Shown: positions 8,614 to 17,821 of the stretch, in pieces | Numbering within the stretch: position 1 is the stretch's first letter | Layout: each line of letters starts with the position of its first letter | Assembly: GCF_900113865.1 (NCBI RefSeq) | Contig: NZ_FOQY01000005.1 | Span: 369,388-433,387, forward strand | Origin: Streptosporangium canum | GTDB lineage: Bacteria; Actinomycetota; Actinomycetes; Streptosporangiales; Streptosporangiaceae | DNA: 64,000 bases | Direction: 5' to 3' | The notes under the pieces: model-generated | Database searches by the model: none | What the model was told of the DNA's origin: nothing | What the model saw: only the letters and a program-made list of their open reading frames with translations | Position numbers and translations under genes: made by a program

Positions 8614-9216
8614 GTGCGGTTGCCCGAGCTGCGGGTGATGGGGGTCGATCCGGGGCTGACCCGGTGCGGGCTCGGGGCGGTCGAGGGACGGCCCGGAGCG
8701 CCGCTCAGCCTCGTCAAGGTCGGAGTCGTCCGGACCCCGGCCGACGACGAGATCGGGGCCAGGCTGGTGGCGATCGAAGCGGGCATCGAGCAGTGGCTCG
8801 ACGAGATCCGGCCCGACGCGGTCGCCGTGGAGCGGGTCTTCGCCCAGCACAACCTCAGGACCGTGATGGGCACCGCGCAGGCGTCCGCCGTGGCGATCCT
8901 GTGCGCCTCCCGCCGGGGACTGCCGGTGGCCCTGCACACGCCGTCCGAGGTCAAGGCCGCGATCACCGGCAGCGGCACGGCCGACAAGCAGCAGGTGGGG
9001 ACGATGGTGACCCGGCTGCTGCGGCTGGACGCCATGCCCAAGCCCGCCGACGCCGCCGACGCGCTGGCGCTCGCGATCTGCCACGTGTGGCGGGGCGGGG
9101 CGCAGAACCGGCTGGCCGAGGCCGTGGCCAGGACCAAGACCGGGCCGGGGACGACCGCCGCCGCCTATTTCCGGGGGCGGGGCCGGGCCGGATATTCGAG
9201 AGGAACCACGCAGTGA
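8614..9216 (+). CDS. ruvC: Holliday junction endodeoxyribonuclease RuvC
   Basis: RuvC resolves Holliday junctions by paired nicks during recombinational repair, working with the RuvAB motor. The product is 200 residues with all four acidic metal ligands: Asp12 (GVDPG), Glu73 (AVER), Asp146 and Asp149 ([14 protein letters not shown]). The C-terminal tail after about residue 165 is longer and of low complexity. Two GTGs are possible; 8614 is chosen because GGAGG (8602-8606) is 7 bases upstream, while the GTG at 8608 is only 1 base away from it. The stop overlaps the ruvA start by 4 bases, so translation is coupled. A LexA box lies directly upstream. Confidence 0.96.
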   Translation: MRLPELRVMGVDPGLTRCGLGAVEGRPGAPLSLVKVGVVRTPADDEIGARLVAIEAGIEQWLDEIRPDAVAVERVFAQHNLRTVMGTAQASAVAILCASRRGLPVALHTPSEVKAAITGSGTADKQQVGTMVTRLLRLDAMPKPADAADALALAICHVWRGGAQNRLAEAVARTKTGPGTTAAAYFRGRGRAGYSRGTTQ

Positions 9217-9833
9217 TCGCCTCGGTGCGGGGACGGGTGGCCGCGATCGCGCCCGACGGTGCGGTGGTCGAGGTCGGCGGGGTGGGCATGCTGGTCCACT
9301 GCACGCCGGGCACGCTGGCCACGCTCAGGGTGGGCGAGGAGGCCCGGCTGGCCACCTCGCTGGTGGTCCGGGAGGAGTCGCTGACGCTGTTCGGCTTCGG
9401 GAGCGACGACGAGCGCGGCGTCTTCGAGATGCTGCAGACGGCCAACGGGGTCGGCCCCAAGGTCGCTCTGGCGATGCTGGCCGTCCACACCCCCAACGCG
9501 CTCCGGACGGCCGTGGCGAGCGCCGACGTCAAGGCGCTGACCAGGGTTCCCGGGGTGGGCCCCAAGGGGGCCCAGCGGATCATCGTCGATCTCAAGGACA
9601 AGCTCGGCACGCCCGATCAGGCCGTCAACGCCGTCCTCAACGGCGGTACGGCCGCGCCCGCCTGGCGGGACCAGGTGCACTCCGGACTGGTCGGCCTCGG
9701 CTACTCGGCCCGGGACGCCGACGAGGCCGTCGCGGCCGTCGCCCCCCAGGCCGACGCCGAGGTGGCGGAGGGCCGCTCCCCGCAGGTGGCGACGTTGCTC
9801 AAGGCCGCGCTCCGCGCCCTGAGCGTGCGGTGA
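9213..9833 (+). CDS. ruvA: Holliday junction branch migration protein RuvA
   Basis: RuvA binds four-way junctions as a tetramer and loads the RuvB helicase. The 206-residue protein starts [10 protein letters not shown], has the OB-fold N-terminal domain (about 1-63), tandem helix-hairpin-helix motifs ([16 protein letters not shown] and [19 protein letters not shown]), and the small C-terminal RuvB-binding domain ([18 protein letters not shown]). The GTG start overlaps the ruvC stop (GTGA) and has AGAGGA at 9199-9204. Its own stop overlaps a GTG of a small ORF that fills the space before ruvB, which is unusual because ruvA and ruvB are normally adjacent. Confidence 0.96.
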   Translation: MIASVRGRVAAIAPDGAVVEVGGVGMLVHCTPGTLATLRVGEEARLATSLVVREESLTLFGFGSDDERGVFEMLQTANGVGPKVALAMLAVHTPNALRTAVASADVKALTRVPGVGPKGAQRIIVDLKDKLGTPDQAVNAVLNGGTAAPAWRDQVHSGLVGLGYSARDADEAVAAVAPQADAEVAEGRSPQVATLLKAALRALSVR

Positions 9834-10057
9834 GGACGGGGTCTGCGATGCGGATCCCGGAGGGACGCGGCACGCTCGGCAAGGTGGCGGCCGTCCGCGC
9901 GGGTCTGGACGGCCGGGACCGGTCGGGCGAGACGGGAGTCGTCCGCGCGGGTCTGGACGGCCGGGACCGGTCGGGCGAGACGGGAGTCGTCCGCGCGGGT
10001 CCGGACGGCTCAGGTGAGGCGGGGAGGACCCGCGTGAGTGAAGGTGGACCGGCGTGA
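9830..10057 (+). CDS. Possible small ORF (75 aa) bridging ruvA and ruvB, with internal repeats
   Basis: An open frame of 75 codons starts with a GTG overlapping the ruvA stop by 4 bases and ends with a TGA overlapping the ruvB GTG by 4 bases, exactly as a translationally coupled operon gene would. The predicted peptide is basic, rich in Gly and Arg, and contains two perfect copies of a 16-residue unit beginning [16 protein letters not shown], encoded by a 48-bp tandem repeat, plus a decayed third. I recognise no domain. It may be a real lineage-specific protein or merely an expanded spacer whose repeat length, a multiple of 3, keeps the frame open. Conservation of the overlaps in relatives would decide. 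Confidence 0.4.
   Translation: MRTGSAMRIPEGRGTLGKVAAVRAGLDGRDRSGETGVVRAGLDGRDRSGETGVVRAGPDGSGEAGRTRVSEGGPA
9893..9988 (+). repeat. Tandem 48-bp direct repeat, two perfect copies
   Basis: Units 9893-9940 and 9941-9988 are identical over all 48 bases. A third copy starts at 9989 and matches for roughly 20 bases before diverging. The unit is a multiple of three, so expansion or contraction keeps the surrounding 75-codon frame. The perfect identity implies a recent duplication or ongoing homogenisation. Confidence 0.9.
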
Positions 10058-11112
10058 GCTTCGATCGGGATCTGGTGGCGCCGGACGCCGAGGGCGACGA
10101 GCGGCTGATCGAGGCGGCGCTGCGGCCCAAGCGCCTGGACGAGTTCATCGGCCAGGCACGGGTGCGCGAGCAGCTGTCGCTGGTGCTGCAGAGCGCGCTG
10201 CGGCGCAACCGGCCGCCGGACCATGTGCTGATGAGCGGCGGGCCCGGGCTGGGCAAGACGACCCTCTCCATGATCATCGCCACGGAGCTCTCCGTGCCGC
10301 TCCGGATCACCTCCGGGCCCGCGCTGGAGCGGGCGGGTGACCTCGCGGCGATCCTGTCGACCCTCTCGGAGGGAGAGGTCCTCTTCATCGACGAGATCCA
10401 CCGGATGGCCCGTCCGGCGGAGGAGATGCTTTATCTCGCGATGGAGGACTTCCGCGTCGACATCGTGGTGGGCAAGGGGCCCGGGGCGACCGCGATCCCG
10501 CTGGAGGTCGCGCCGTTCACCCTGGTCGGGGCCACCACGCGGGCCGGGCTGCTGCCCGCGCCGCTGCGCGACCGGTTCGGCTTCGTCGCGCACATGGAGT
10601 TCTACGACGTGGCCGAGCTGGAGCAGGTGCTGCACCGCTCCTCACGGCTGCTGGGCCTGCAGCTCCCCGGCGACGCGGCGCACGAGATCGCCGGACGGTC
10701 GCGGGGCACGCCCCGTATCGCCAACCGGCTGCTGCGCCGGGTCCGCGACTTCGCCGAGGTGCGGGCCGACGGAGTGGTCACCCGGGACGTCGCCTCGGCG
10801 GCGCTGAACCTCTACGAGGTGGACGCCGAGGGGCTGGACCGGCTGGACCGGGCGGTGCTCGGGGCGCTGCTGCGGAAGTTCGGGGGCGGCCCGGTGGGAC
10901 TTTCCACGCTGGCGGTCGCGGTGGGGGAGGAGCCCGAGACGGTCGAAGTGGTCGCGGAGCCGTTCCTGGTCCGGCAGGGCCTGCTGGCGCGCACCCCCCG
11001 GGGCCGGGTCGCCACCGCCGCGGCCTGGGTCCACCTGGGGCTGACGCCGCCGCCGGACGCGTTCGGCGCCTCGATGCTCGTCGATCTTGAGGATGATCTG
11101 GGGCAGGCCTGA
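10054..11112 (+). CDS. ruvB: Holliday junction branch migration ATPase RuvB
   Basis: RuvB is the hexameric AAA+ motor that pumps DNA through RuvA-bound junctions. The 352-residue protein has Walker [10 protein letters not shown] (62-70), Walker [11 protein letters not shown] with Asp113/Glu114, sensor 1 in [11 protein letters not shown], the arginine-finger segment RDRFGF, and a C-terminal winged helix ([18 protein letters not shown]). The GTG start overlaps the stop of the preceding small ORF by 4 bases. It completes the LexA-preceded ruvCAB cluster. No clear hairpin terminator was seen after the stop; the yajC promoter follows. Confidence 0.97.
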   Translation: MSFDRDLVAPDAEGDERLIEAALRPKRLDEFIGQARVREQLSLVLQSALRRNRPPDHVLMSGGPGLGKTTLSMIIATELSVPLRITSGPALERAGDLAAILSTLSEGEVLFIDEIHRMARPAEEMLYLAMEDFRVDIVVGKGPGATAIPLEVAPFTLVGATTRAGLLPAPLRDRFGFVAHMEFYDVAELEQVLHRSSRLLGLQLPGDAAHEIAGRSRGTPRIANRLLRRVRDFAEVRADGVVTRDVASAALNLYEVDAEGLDRLDRAVLGALLRKFGGGPVGLSTLAVAVGEEPETVEVVAEPFLVRQGLLARTPRGRVATAAAWVHLGLTPPPDAFGASMLVDLEDDLGQA

Positions 11113-11209
11113 CGTTGGGTTTTGATGGGGAAACCGTACAGAGTTGATCACAGATCGGTGACAACGGTATCGAAATGGGAACTTCCCTGCGCGCCTGTCC
11201 GTGACTTCG

Positions 11210-11238
11210 TTGCCGCGCTCTAACAGCTCGCCTAAACT
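11210..11238 (+). promoter_or_regulatory. Sigma-70-type promoter for yajC-secDF
   Basis: TTGCCG (11210-11215), a 17-base spacer and TAAACT (11233-11238) fit the housekeeping promoter of actinomycetes. A start near 11245 would give a leader of roughly 95 bases before yajC. A second, weaker pair (TTGATC near 11144 and TATCGA) also lies in this gap. Confidence 0.6.
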
Positions 11239-11338
11239 CCGTGGCTTGGCTGGCTGTGTAGGCTGACGTGCTGAGCGGCGTGGCCGCATACGACGTCCGG
11301 CCCCAGGCCGGTCATTCTTAAGCCTAAGGAGCGGCCCT

Positions 11339-11704
11339 ATGGGCGACTATTCAAGCCTTATCATGATCGCTCTGATGGTCGTGGTGTTCTACTTCCTGCT
11401 TATCCGGCCGCAGCGCAAGCGGCAGCAGGAGCAGGCCCAGATGCAGAACTCCCTGACCTCCGGAACCCGCATCATGACCACGACGGGGCTTTTCGCGACC
11501 GTGGTGGCGATCGACGCCGACGACGTGATCCTGGAGATCGCCCCCGGTGTCGAGACCCGCTGGGTCAAGGCCGCGATCGGCCGCGTGCTGACCCCGGTCG
11601 ACGACGTCGAGCACGAGGAAGATGTCAAGAGTGTCGACGTCGTGGACGACAATGTGGTGGACACCGTGAAGCCGCACGACGACCAGGACTCGCCGAAGAA
11701 GTGA
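11339..11704 (+). CDS. yajC: Preprotein translocase subunit YajC
   Basis: Small single-span accessory protein of the SecDF-YajC complex. The 121 residues start with a transmembrane helix (IMIALMVVVFYFLLIRPQRKRQQEQ), the exact YajC hallmark, followed by the soluble domain LTSGTRIMTTTGLFATVVAID and VETRWVKAAIGRVL, and an acidic tail. AAGGAG (11326-11331) lies 7 bases before the ATG. secD starts 48 bases after its stop, in the usual yajC-secD-secF order. Confidence 0.95.
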   Translation: MGDYSSLIMIALMVVVFYFLLIRPQRKRQQEQAQMQNSLTSGTRIMTTTGLFATVVAIDADDVILEIAPGVETRWVKAAIGRVLTPVDDVEHEEDVKSVDVVDDNVVDTVKPHDDQDSPKK

Positions 11705-11752
11705 TGCACAGGCTCACCGACCATCCCCTATAGCCGAAAGAACTGACGACCA

Positions 11753-13537
11753 GTGGCCCGACCGACCAGCGGCCAGAGCAGACCGGGGCGCATGCTCCTG
11801 GTGCTTCTGGCGATTATTCTCGCCATGGGCGGGGTGATGTTCTTCAACAAGGCATTCACCCCGGAATATGGCCTCGACCTCGCCGGCGGCACGACAGTGA
11901 CGCTGCAGCCCGTCACCCCGAACGGCTCTCCTCCCACCGAGGAGAGCCTCAACCTCGCCGTGGGCATCATCCGCAACCGGGTGAACGGCAGCGGAATCTC
12001 CGACGCCGAGGTCGCCAAGTCCGGTGACAACATCGTCATCTCCGTCCCCGGAGCCGGGCAGGAGGAAGTCGTCAAGCTGGTCGGCACCACCGCGGAGCTG
12101 CGATTCCGCCAGGTGATGGCGGTCGCGGCAGGGTCGCCGCCGCCCCCCGCTCAGATGCCCACCCAGGCGCCGACACCGGCGCCGTCCGCCTCTCCCACGG
12201 CCACCGGCAAGCAGAACTCCAGGGCCCCCAAGTCCGAGCAGACGGCCACGCCGAGCCCGACCGGCTCGCCCGCCGGTCGTGCCCTGTCCTCGGCGCTCAC
12301 CAACCCGAGCCCGGGCGCCACGCAGGCCCCCTCGGACAAGAAGCCGGCCAAGAACGCGTCTCCGTCCGCGGAGCCGAGTCGGAGCGCCGCTCCGTCGGCG
12401 CAGCCCACGGCCCCGGCCATGGACCCGAACGACCCGATGGCGGGCGTGGACCCGAACGGGATCGACCCGGCGGTGCTCAAGCAGTTCCAGGAGCTCGACT
12501 GCGCCAAGGACAACGGCCAGGGCGCCCAGGACGACCCCAACAAGCAGTTCGTCGGCTGCAGCCAGGACGCCGGCACCAAATACGTGCTCGACAAGGCGGC
12601 CGTGACCGGCACCTCGATCGACACCGCGACCGCCGGGGTCGACCAGACCACCGGTGAGTGGCTCGTCCAGCTCTCCTTCAAGGGCGACGGCCCGACCCAG
12701 TGGTCGAAGGTCACCACCACCGCCTTCAACTCGCAGCCGCCGCGCAACCAGGTCGCCATGGTCCTGGACGGCGTGGTGATCTCCGCGCCGGTCATCCAGG
12801 AGCCGATCACCGGCGGCCGGGCGCAGATCTCCGGCAGCTTCACCCAGGTGACGGCCGACGAGCTGGCCAGCCAGCTCAAGTTCGGCGCGCTGCCGCTGAA
12901 GTTCAAGAAGGGCTCGATCGAGGAGGTCTCCTCCACCCTGGGCGCCGACCAGCTCCGCGGCGGCCTGATCGCCGGCGCGATCGGCCTCGGCCTGGTGCTC
13001 GTCTACTCGATGCTCTACTACCGGGGGCTGGGCATCGTCTCGGTGCTGAGCCTCATGGTCGCCTCGATCCTGACCTACCAGGCGGTGGTGATCCTCGGCG
13101 CGTTCGCGGGCTTCCGCCTGTCGCTGCCGCACATCATCGGCCTGATCGTCTCGATCGGTATCACCGCGGACTCGTTCATCGTCTACTTCGAACGCATCCG
13201 TGACGAGATGAAGGAGGGCCGCCGCTCGCTGCGGACGGCCGTCGAGGTCGCCTGGGTCCGTGCCCGGCGGACGATCCTGATCGCGGACGCGGTCATGTTC
13301 ATCGCCGCCGTGGTCCTGTACTTCCTGGCGGTCGGCGGCGTGGCCGGATTCGCGTTCGCGATGGGCCTGACCACTCTGATCGACATCGCCGTGGTGTTCA
13401 TGTTCACCAAGCCGTTCGTCGCGCTGCTCGCCAAGCGGAAGTTCTTCGCCAGGGGCCACAAGCTCTCCGGCCTCGACGCCGAGCGCATGAGCCTCCAGAC
13501 GTCCGTCGGCTCCAAGCCCACCCCGCAGGAGGCCTGA
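11753..13537 (+). CDS. secD: Protein translocase subunit SecD
   Basis: SecD, with SecF, uses the proton gradient to help pull secreted proteins across the membrane. The 594-residue protein has an N-terminal membrane helix (about 13-32), the motif YGLDLAGGTTV, periplasmic P1 domain, and five C-terminal helices with GLVLVYSMLYYRGLG and IGITADSFIVYFERIRDE. Between about residues 125 and 225 it carries a Pro/Ala/Ser/Thr-rich low-complexity insertion absent from compact SecD proteins. The GTG at 11753 has only a weak upstream purine stretch. Its stop shares one base with the secF ATG. Confidence 0.96.
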   Translation: MARPTSGQSRPGRMLLVLLAIILAMGGVMFFNKAFTPEYGLDLAGGTTVTLQPVTPNGSPPTEESLNLAVGIIRNRVNGSGISDAEVAKSGDNIVISVPGAGQEEVVKLVGTTAELRFRQVMAVAAGSPPPPAQMPTQAPTPAPSASPTATGKQNSRAPKSEQTATPSPTGSPAGRALSSALTNPSPGATQAPSDKKPAKNASPSAEPSRSAAPSAQPTAPAMDPNDPMAGVDPNGIDPAVLKQFQELDCAKDNGQGAQDDPNKQFVGCSQDAGTKYVLDKAAVTGTSIDTATAGVDQTTGEWLVQLSFKGDGPTQWSKVTTTAFNSQPPRNQVAMVLDGVVISAPVIQEPITGGRAQISGSFTQVTADELASQLKFGALPLKFKKGSIEEVSSTLGADQLRGGLIAGAIGLGLVLVYSMLYYRGLGIVSVLSLMVASILTYQAVVILGAFAGFRLSLPHIIGLIVSIGITADSFIVYFERIRDEMKEGRRSLRTAVEVAWVRARRTILIADAVMFIAAVVLYFLAVGGVAGFAFAMGLTTLIDIAVVFMFTKPFVALLAKRKFFARGHKLSGLDAERMSLQTSVGSKPTPQEA

Positions 13538-14580
13538 TGTCCGGCATCGCGCGCCGGCTGTACCGAGGCGAGGTCAATGTCGACTTCGTCGGGCGCAAGA
13601 AGCTCTGGTACGGCCTCTCCGCCGTCCTCCTGCTGATCTCCATCGCCGGTCTGCTCGTCAACGGCCTGAACCTGGGCGTGGAGTTCAAGGGCGGGTCGGT
13701 GTTCTCCTTCAAGGCCCCGGCCGCCGACATCCAGCAGGTGCGCACCACCTTCAACGACGCGGGCGTACACCAGGTCATCGCGCAGACGACGAACAACGGC
13801 TGGCGGGTCACCACCGAGAGCCTCCCCGAGGAGGAGGTGACCACGGTCCAGAAGGCGGTCGCCCAGAAGTTCGGCCTGCAGCAGAACCAGGTCAACCTCC
13901 AGGTGATCGGCGCCTCGTGGGGCGGTCAGGTGGCCGACAAGGCCGTCGTCGGCCTGATCGTCTTCATGCTGGCGATCATCCTGTACCTCACGCTCGCCTT
14001 CGAGTGGAAGATGGCGCTGGCCGCCGTCGTGGCGCTGCTCCACGACCTGGTGATCACCGCCGGCGTCTACGCGTGGTCCGGATTCGAGGTCACCCCGGCG
14101 ACCCTGCTGGGCTTCCTGACGATCCTCGGATACTCGCTGTACGACGCGGTCGTCGTGTTCGACATGATCAAGGAGGTCACCGCCAAGCTCGGCACGACCT
14201 CCAAGATGACCTACACGCAGGCCGCCAACAACGCGCTGAACCACACGCTGATCCGGTCGCTGAACACCACCCTGGTGGCGATCCTGCCGGTGGCCGCGAT
14301 CCTGTTCATCGGCACCACGCTGTTCGGCGCCGGCACGCTGAAGGACCTGTCGCTGGCCCTGTTCGTCGGCATGATCGTCGGCACGTACTCCTCGCTGTGC
14401 GTGGCGACGCCGATGCTGGTCACATTGAAGGAGCGGGAGTCGCGTTACCAGGCGATCGCCCGTAGGCTCGCCGCCCACGGCGGTGCGGCCGGGACGGCGG
14501 CCAAGAGCGCCCGCCAGCCGGTCACGGCGGGGGCCGCCAACGGCTCCGTGCCGGACGCCGAGAAGCGCAAGAAGAAATAG
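13537..14580 (+). CDS. secF: Protein translocase subunit SecF
   Basis: Partner of SecD in the Sec export machine. The 347-residue protein begins MSGIARRLYRGEVNVDFVGRKK, with a first helix at about 25-42, then the NLGVEFKGGSVF motif of the periplasmic domain and five C-terminal helices including LTILGYSLYDAVVVFDMIKE and SLNTTLVAILPVAAI. The ATG overlaps the secD TGA (TGATG), a coupled arrangement. The C-terminus is a lysine-rich cytoplasmic tail. A hairpin terminator with a short T-run follows. Confidence 0.96.
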   Translation: MSGIARRLYRGEVNVDFVGRKKLWYGLSAVLLLISIAGLLVNGLNLGVEFKGGSVFSFKAPAADIQQVRTTFNDAGVHQVIAQTTNNGWRVTTESLPEEEVTTVQKAVAQKFGLQQNQVNLQVIGASWGGQVADKAVVGLIVFMLAIILYLTLAFEWKMALAAVVALLHDLVITAGVYAWSGFEVTPATLLGFLTILGYSLYDAVVVFDMIKEVTAKLGTTSKMTYTQAANNALNHTLIRSLNTTLVAILPVAAILFIGTTLFGAGTLKDLSLALFVGMIVGTYSSLCVATPMLVTLKERESRYQAIARRLAAHGGAAGTAAKSARQPVTAGAANGSVPDAEKRKKK

Positions 14581-14593
14581 GCGGAACAAGATC

Positions 14594-14628
14594 ACGCCTC
14601 CGCTCCCGCCAGGGGGCGGAGGCGTTTT
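14594..14628 (+). terminator. Hairpin terminator between secF and apt
   Basis: A 10-bp perfect stem (ACGCCTCCGC at 14594-14603 with GCGGAGGCGT at 14616-14625) is followed by TTT. It lies 13 bases after the secF stop and ends only about 15 bases before the apt ATG. Thus either apt is read through or it depends on a promoter within secF. Confidence 0.75.
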
Positions 14629-14643
14629 CGTAAGGATGTGACC

Positions 14644-15162
14644 ATGAGTGAGCTGCAGCGGCTGATCCTCGACAGGATCCGCGACATACCCGACTACCCC
14701 CAGACGGGAGTGCTGTTCAAGGACATCACCCCACTGCTCGCGGACCCGCCGGCCTTCGCGGAGGTGGTGAACGAGCTCGCCGGGCTCCACCGGGTCGACA
14801 AGATCGTCGGCATCGAGGCGCGGGGCTTCATCCTGGCCGCCCCGGCCGCCTACAAGGCGGGTGCCGGGTTCGTCCCGGTACGCAAGAAAGGCAAACTGCC
14901 CTCCGAGACGCTTGAGGCGTCCTACGATCTGGAGTACGGTTCCGCCACCATCGAGGTCCATCGGGACGCCTTCGCCCCAGGAGATCGCGTTCTGATCGTC
15001 GATGACGTGCTCGCCACCGGAGGTACGGCGTGCGCGGCGGTGGAACTGGTCCGCAGGGCGGGCGCCGACGTCGTCGCCATCGCCGTGCTCATGGAATTGG
15101 CCTCCCTCAGGGGACGCGAGCGGCTGGACGGCGTCGAGCTGCACTCCCTCGTGATCGTCTGA
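14644..15162 (+). CDS. apt: Adenine phosphoribosyltransferase
   Basis: Salvages adenine with PRPP to give AMP. The 172-residue protein shows the Apt N-terminus (IRDIPDYPQTGVLFKDITPLLAD), the base-binding EARGFILAAPAAYKAGAGFVPVRKKGKLP segment, and the PRPP loop VLIVDDVLATGGTA. The ATG at 14644 has TAAGGA (14631-14636) 7 bases upstream; a GTG at 14638 overlaps that site and is less likely. It sits between secF and rel in the common actinobacterial order; apt and rel are both linked to purine nucleotide metabolism. Confidence 0.95.
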   Translation: MSELQRLILDRIRDIPDYPQTGVLFKDITPLLADPPAFAEVVNELAGLHRVDKIVGIEARGFILAAPAAYKAGAGFVPVRKKGKLPSETLEASYDLEYGSATIEVHRDAFAPGDRVLIVDDVLATGGTACAAVELVRRAGADVVAIAVLMELASLRGRERLDGVELHSLVIV

Positions 15163-15239
15163 TTCCACCCCACCGGGGTAAGCATTGAAGCCGGTCTGGA
15201 TACACTTGGGAGATCTGGACTCGAATGTGAGGAGTCTGA

Positions 15240-17597
15240 GTGCCCCGTGATGTGGTCGTCCCCGACGTGACCGCCGACGGCGGCGGTCCCGTGACGGCCG
15301 TCCCGGCCGGCGATGCCGGTTCCGCCATGTCCGGAGCCACCGAAGAGAAGCCTGCGGTAAGGCGCAGGCTCGCGCGCTTTGGGGGGCAATGGGGTGGCGC
15401 CATGAATCCGGTGCTGGAGCCGCTGTTCCGGACGGTCCGTGCGACCCATCCGAAGGCAGACCTGCGGCTGATCGAGCGTGCCTATGATGTGGCCGCCTAC
15501 CACCATCGCGATCAGAAGCGCAAGAGCGGCGACCCCTACATCACCCACCCCCTGGCGGTGGCGACGATCCTGGCCGAGCTCGGCACCGACGACGAGACGC
15601 TGTGCGCCGCGCTGCTGCACGACACCGTCGAGGACACCGCCTACGGTCTGGACGAGCTGCGCTCGGACTTCGGCGACAACATCGCGCTGCTGGTCGACGG
15701 CGTCACCAAGCTCGACAAGGTCAAGTTCGGTGACGCCGCGCAGGCCGAGACCGTGCGCAAGATGGTCGTGGCGATGTCCCGCGACATCCGGGTGCTGGTG
15801 ATCAAGCTCGCCGACCGGCTGCACAACATGCGCACCATGCGCTACCTCCCCGAGCACAAGCGGCAGCAGAAGTCCCGCGAGACGCTGGAGATCTTCGCGC
15901 CGCTCGCCCACCGGCTGGGCATGAACACCATCAAGTGGGAGCTGGAGGACCTCGCGTTCGCCATGCTCTACCCCAAGCGCTACGACGAGATCGCCAGGAT
16001 GGTGTCGGAGCGGGCCCCGCGCAGGGACCTGTTCCTGCAGGAGGTCATCGAGAAGGTCTCCGGCGACCTGCGCGAGGCCAAGATCCGCGCGGTGGTCAAG
16101 GGGCGTCCCAAGCACTACTACTCGGTCTACCAGAAGATGATCGCCAGGGACGTCGCCTTCGACGACATCTACGACCTGGTCGGCATCCGGGTGCTGGTCG
16201 ACACGGTCCGCGACTGCTATGCCGCCCTCGGAACGATCCACGCGCGATGGAACCCGGTGCCCGGCCGGTTCAAGGACTACATCGCGATGCCCAAGTTCAA
16301 CATGTACCAGTCGCTGCACACCACGGTGATCGGCCCCGAGGGCAAGCCGGTGGAGCTGCAGATCCGCACCCACGCCATGCACCACAGGTCCGAGTACGGC
16401 GTGGCCGCGCACTGGAAGTACAAGGAGGACATGACGGCCTCCGCTCCTCCCGGAGCGAAGCTGAAGCCCGGCAACGACATGGCGTGGCTCCGCCAGCTCC
16501 TGGACTGGCAGAAGGAGACCGCCGACCCGGGGGAGTTCCTGGAGTCGCTCAGGTTCGACCTGTCGGTCTCGGAGGTGTACGTCTTCACCCCGCGGGGTCA
16601 GGTGATCGCCCTCCCCGAGGGCGGGACGTCGGTCGACTTCGCCTACGCCGTGCACACCGAGGTCGGACACCGCTGCATCGGGGCCCGGGTCAACGGCCGC
16701 CTGGTGCCGCTGGAGTCGCGGCTGGGCAACGGCGACACCGTCGAGATCTTCACCTCCAAGTCGCCCGACGCGGGCCCGTCGCGCGACTGGCTCAAGTTCG
16801 TCAAGTCCGGCCGGGCCCGTAACAAGATCCGTCAGTGGTTCTCCAAGGAGCGCCGCGAGACCGCGATCGAGGCGGGCAAGGAGGCCATCGGCCGGGCCAT
16901 GCGCAAGCAGGGCCTGCCGTTGCAGCGCATGATGTCCGGAGAGTCCCTCCTGACCCTCGCCAGGGACCTGCGCTATCCCGACGTCTCCGCGCTCTACGCG
17001 GCCGTCGGAGAGGGCCACATCGCCGCCCAGGCGGTCGTGCAGAAGCTGGTGCACTCCCTCGGAGGGGTGGACGGCGCGGAGGAGGACATCGCCGAGGCCG
17101 CGGTGCCCACGAAGGTGCGTGGCCGGCCCCGCGGCAGCGGTGGCGCGGGCGTGGTGGTGGCGGGCGACTCGGACGTGTGGGTACGGCTGTCGCGCTGCTG
17201 CACTCCCGTGCCCGGTGACGAGATCATCGGCTTCGTCACCCGTGGGCACGGCGTGTCGGTGCACCGCACCAACTGTCCCAACGTGGAGCAGCTGAAGTCC
17301 CAGCCGGACCGGCTGGTCGAGGTGGCCTGGTCGGCCGCGGACGACTCGGTGTTCCTGGTCGCCCTGCAGGTCGAGGCGCTCGACCGGCCGCGCCTGCTGT
17401 CGGATGTGACCCGGACCCTTTCGGACCAGCACGTGAACATCCTGTCGGCGTCGGTGACGACGTCCAGGGACCGGGTGGCGATCAGCAAGTTCACCTTCGA
17501 GATGGGCGACCCCAAGCACCTGGGGCACGTCCTGAAGGCCGTGCGCAACATCCCGGGTGTCTACGACGTCTACCGGGTCAGCGGCGCCGGAGCCTGA
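15240..17597 (+). CDS. relA: Bifunctional (p)ppGpp synthetase/hydrolase Rel
   Basis: Controls the stringent response by making and degrading (p)ppGpp. The 785-residue protein contains, in order, an active-looking HD hydrolase (His127-Asp128 and Glu131-Asp132 in HDTVED), the synthetase domain ([17 protein letters not shown] at 343-346), a TGS domain ([32 protein letters not shown]), the zinc-finger/helical region with [12 protein letters not shown], and a C-terminal ACT domain. The RxKD form of the synthetase motif is that of bifunctional Rel enzymes, not of monofunctional RelA. The GTG has GAGGAG (15229-15234) 5 bases upstream. A start further inside, at [10 protein letters not shown], is possible but less supported. 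Confidence 0.96.
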   Translation: MPRDVVVPDVTADGGGPVTAVPAGDAGSAMSGATEEKPAVRRRLARFGGQWGGAMNPVLEPLFRTVRATHPKADLRLIERAYDVAAYHHRDQKRKSGDPYITHPLAVATILAELGTDDETLCAALLHDTVEDTAYGLDELRSDFGDNIALLVDGVTKLDKVKFGDAAQAETVRKMVVAMSRDIRVLVIKLADRLHNMRTMRYLPEHKRQQKSRETLEIFAPLAHRLGMNTIKWELEDLAFAMLYPKRYDEIARMVSERAPRRDLFLQEVIEKVSGDLREAKIRAVVKGRPKHYYSVYQKMIARDVAFDDIYDLVGIRVLVDTVRDCYAALGTIHARWNPVPGRFKDYIAMPKFNMYQSLHTTVIGPEGKPVELQIRTHAMHHRSEYGVAAHWKYKEDMTASAPPGAKLKPGNDMAWLRQLLDWQKETADPGEFLESLRFDLSVSEVYVFTPRGQVIALPEGGTSVDFAYAVHTEVGHRCIGARVNGRLVPLESRLGNGDTVEIFTSKSPDAGPSRDWLKFVKSGRARNKIRQWFSKERRETAIEAGKEAIGRAMRKQGLPLQRMMSGESLLTLARDLRYPDVSALYAAVGEGHIAAQAVVQKLVHSLGGVDGAEEDIAEAAVPTKVRGRPRGSGGAGVVVAGDSDVWVRLSRCCTPVPGDEIIGFVTRGHGVSVHRTNCPNVEQLKSQPDRLVEVAWSAADDSVFLVALQVEALDRPRLLSDVTRTLSDQHVNILSASVTTSRDRVAISKFTFEMGDPKHLGHVLKAVRNIPGVYDVYRVSGAGA

Positions 17598-17769
17598 CCC
17601 CGCCGCCCCGCCACCGGGCGGGGCGAGGTCCCCGTACCCGCCGCGGGTGCCGCTCCCCGTCTCCCGGACGGCCGGGGCCTCGGCGCGCGTGCGAGCGGGT
17701 GGGGCGGCCGGCACCGTGCCGCCGCGAGGCCGCCCAGGGGCCGCCGGCTGCGCCGTACGGGGGAATGCC

Positions 17770-17805
17770 GGAGGGCGCGCCCCCGCAAGCGGGGACACGC
17801 CCTCC
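17770..17805. terminator. Bidirectional terminator between rel and the DUF349 gene
   Basis: An 8-bp outer stem (GGAGGGCG at 17770-17777, CGCCCTCC at 17798-17805) encloses a second CCCCGC-AA-GCGGGG-type hairpin. It lies between two convergent genes, 16 bases beyond the end of the minus-strand one, and can serve both. The remaining 170 bases after rel hold nothing else I recognise. Confidence 0.7.
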
Positions 17806-17821
17806 AGGGTCTCTCAGCGCG

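Noticed and set aside
9893-10010. Repeat array considered as a CRISPR
   Set aside because: The 48-bp units are directly contiguous with no spacers and sit inside a recombination operon.
11113-11338. Gap before yajC considered as a riboswitch
   Set aside because: A promoter pair near its middle leaves a leader of only about 95 bases, and I found no strong stem-loop or known riboswitch core.
13183-17798. Very long minus-strand frames across secF, apt and rel
   Set aside because: They lie opposite four well-supported genes and have no recognisable domain; these are GC-driven shadows.
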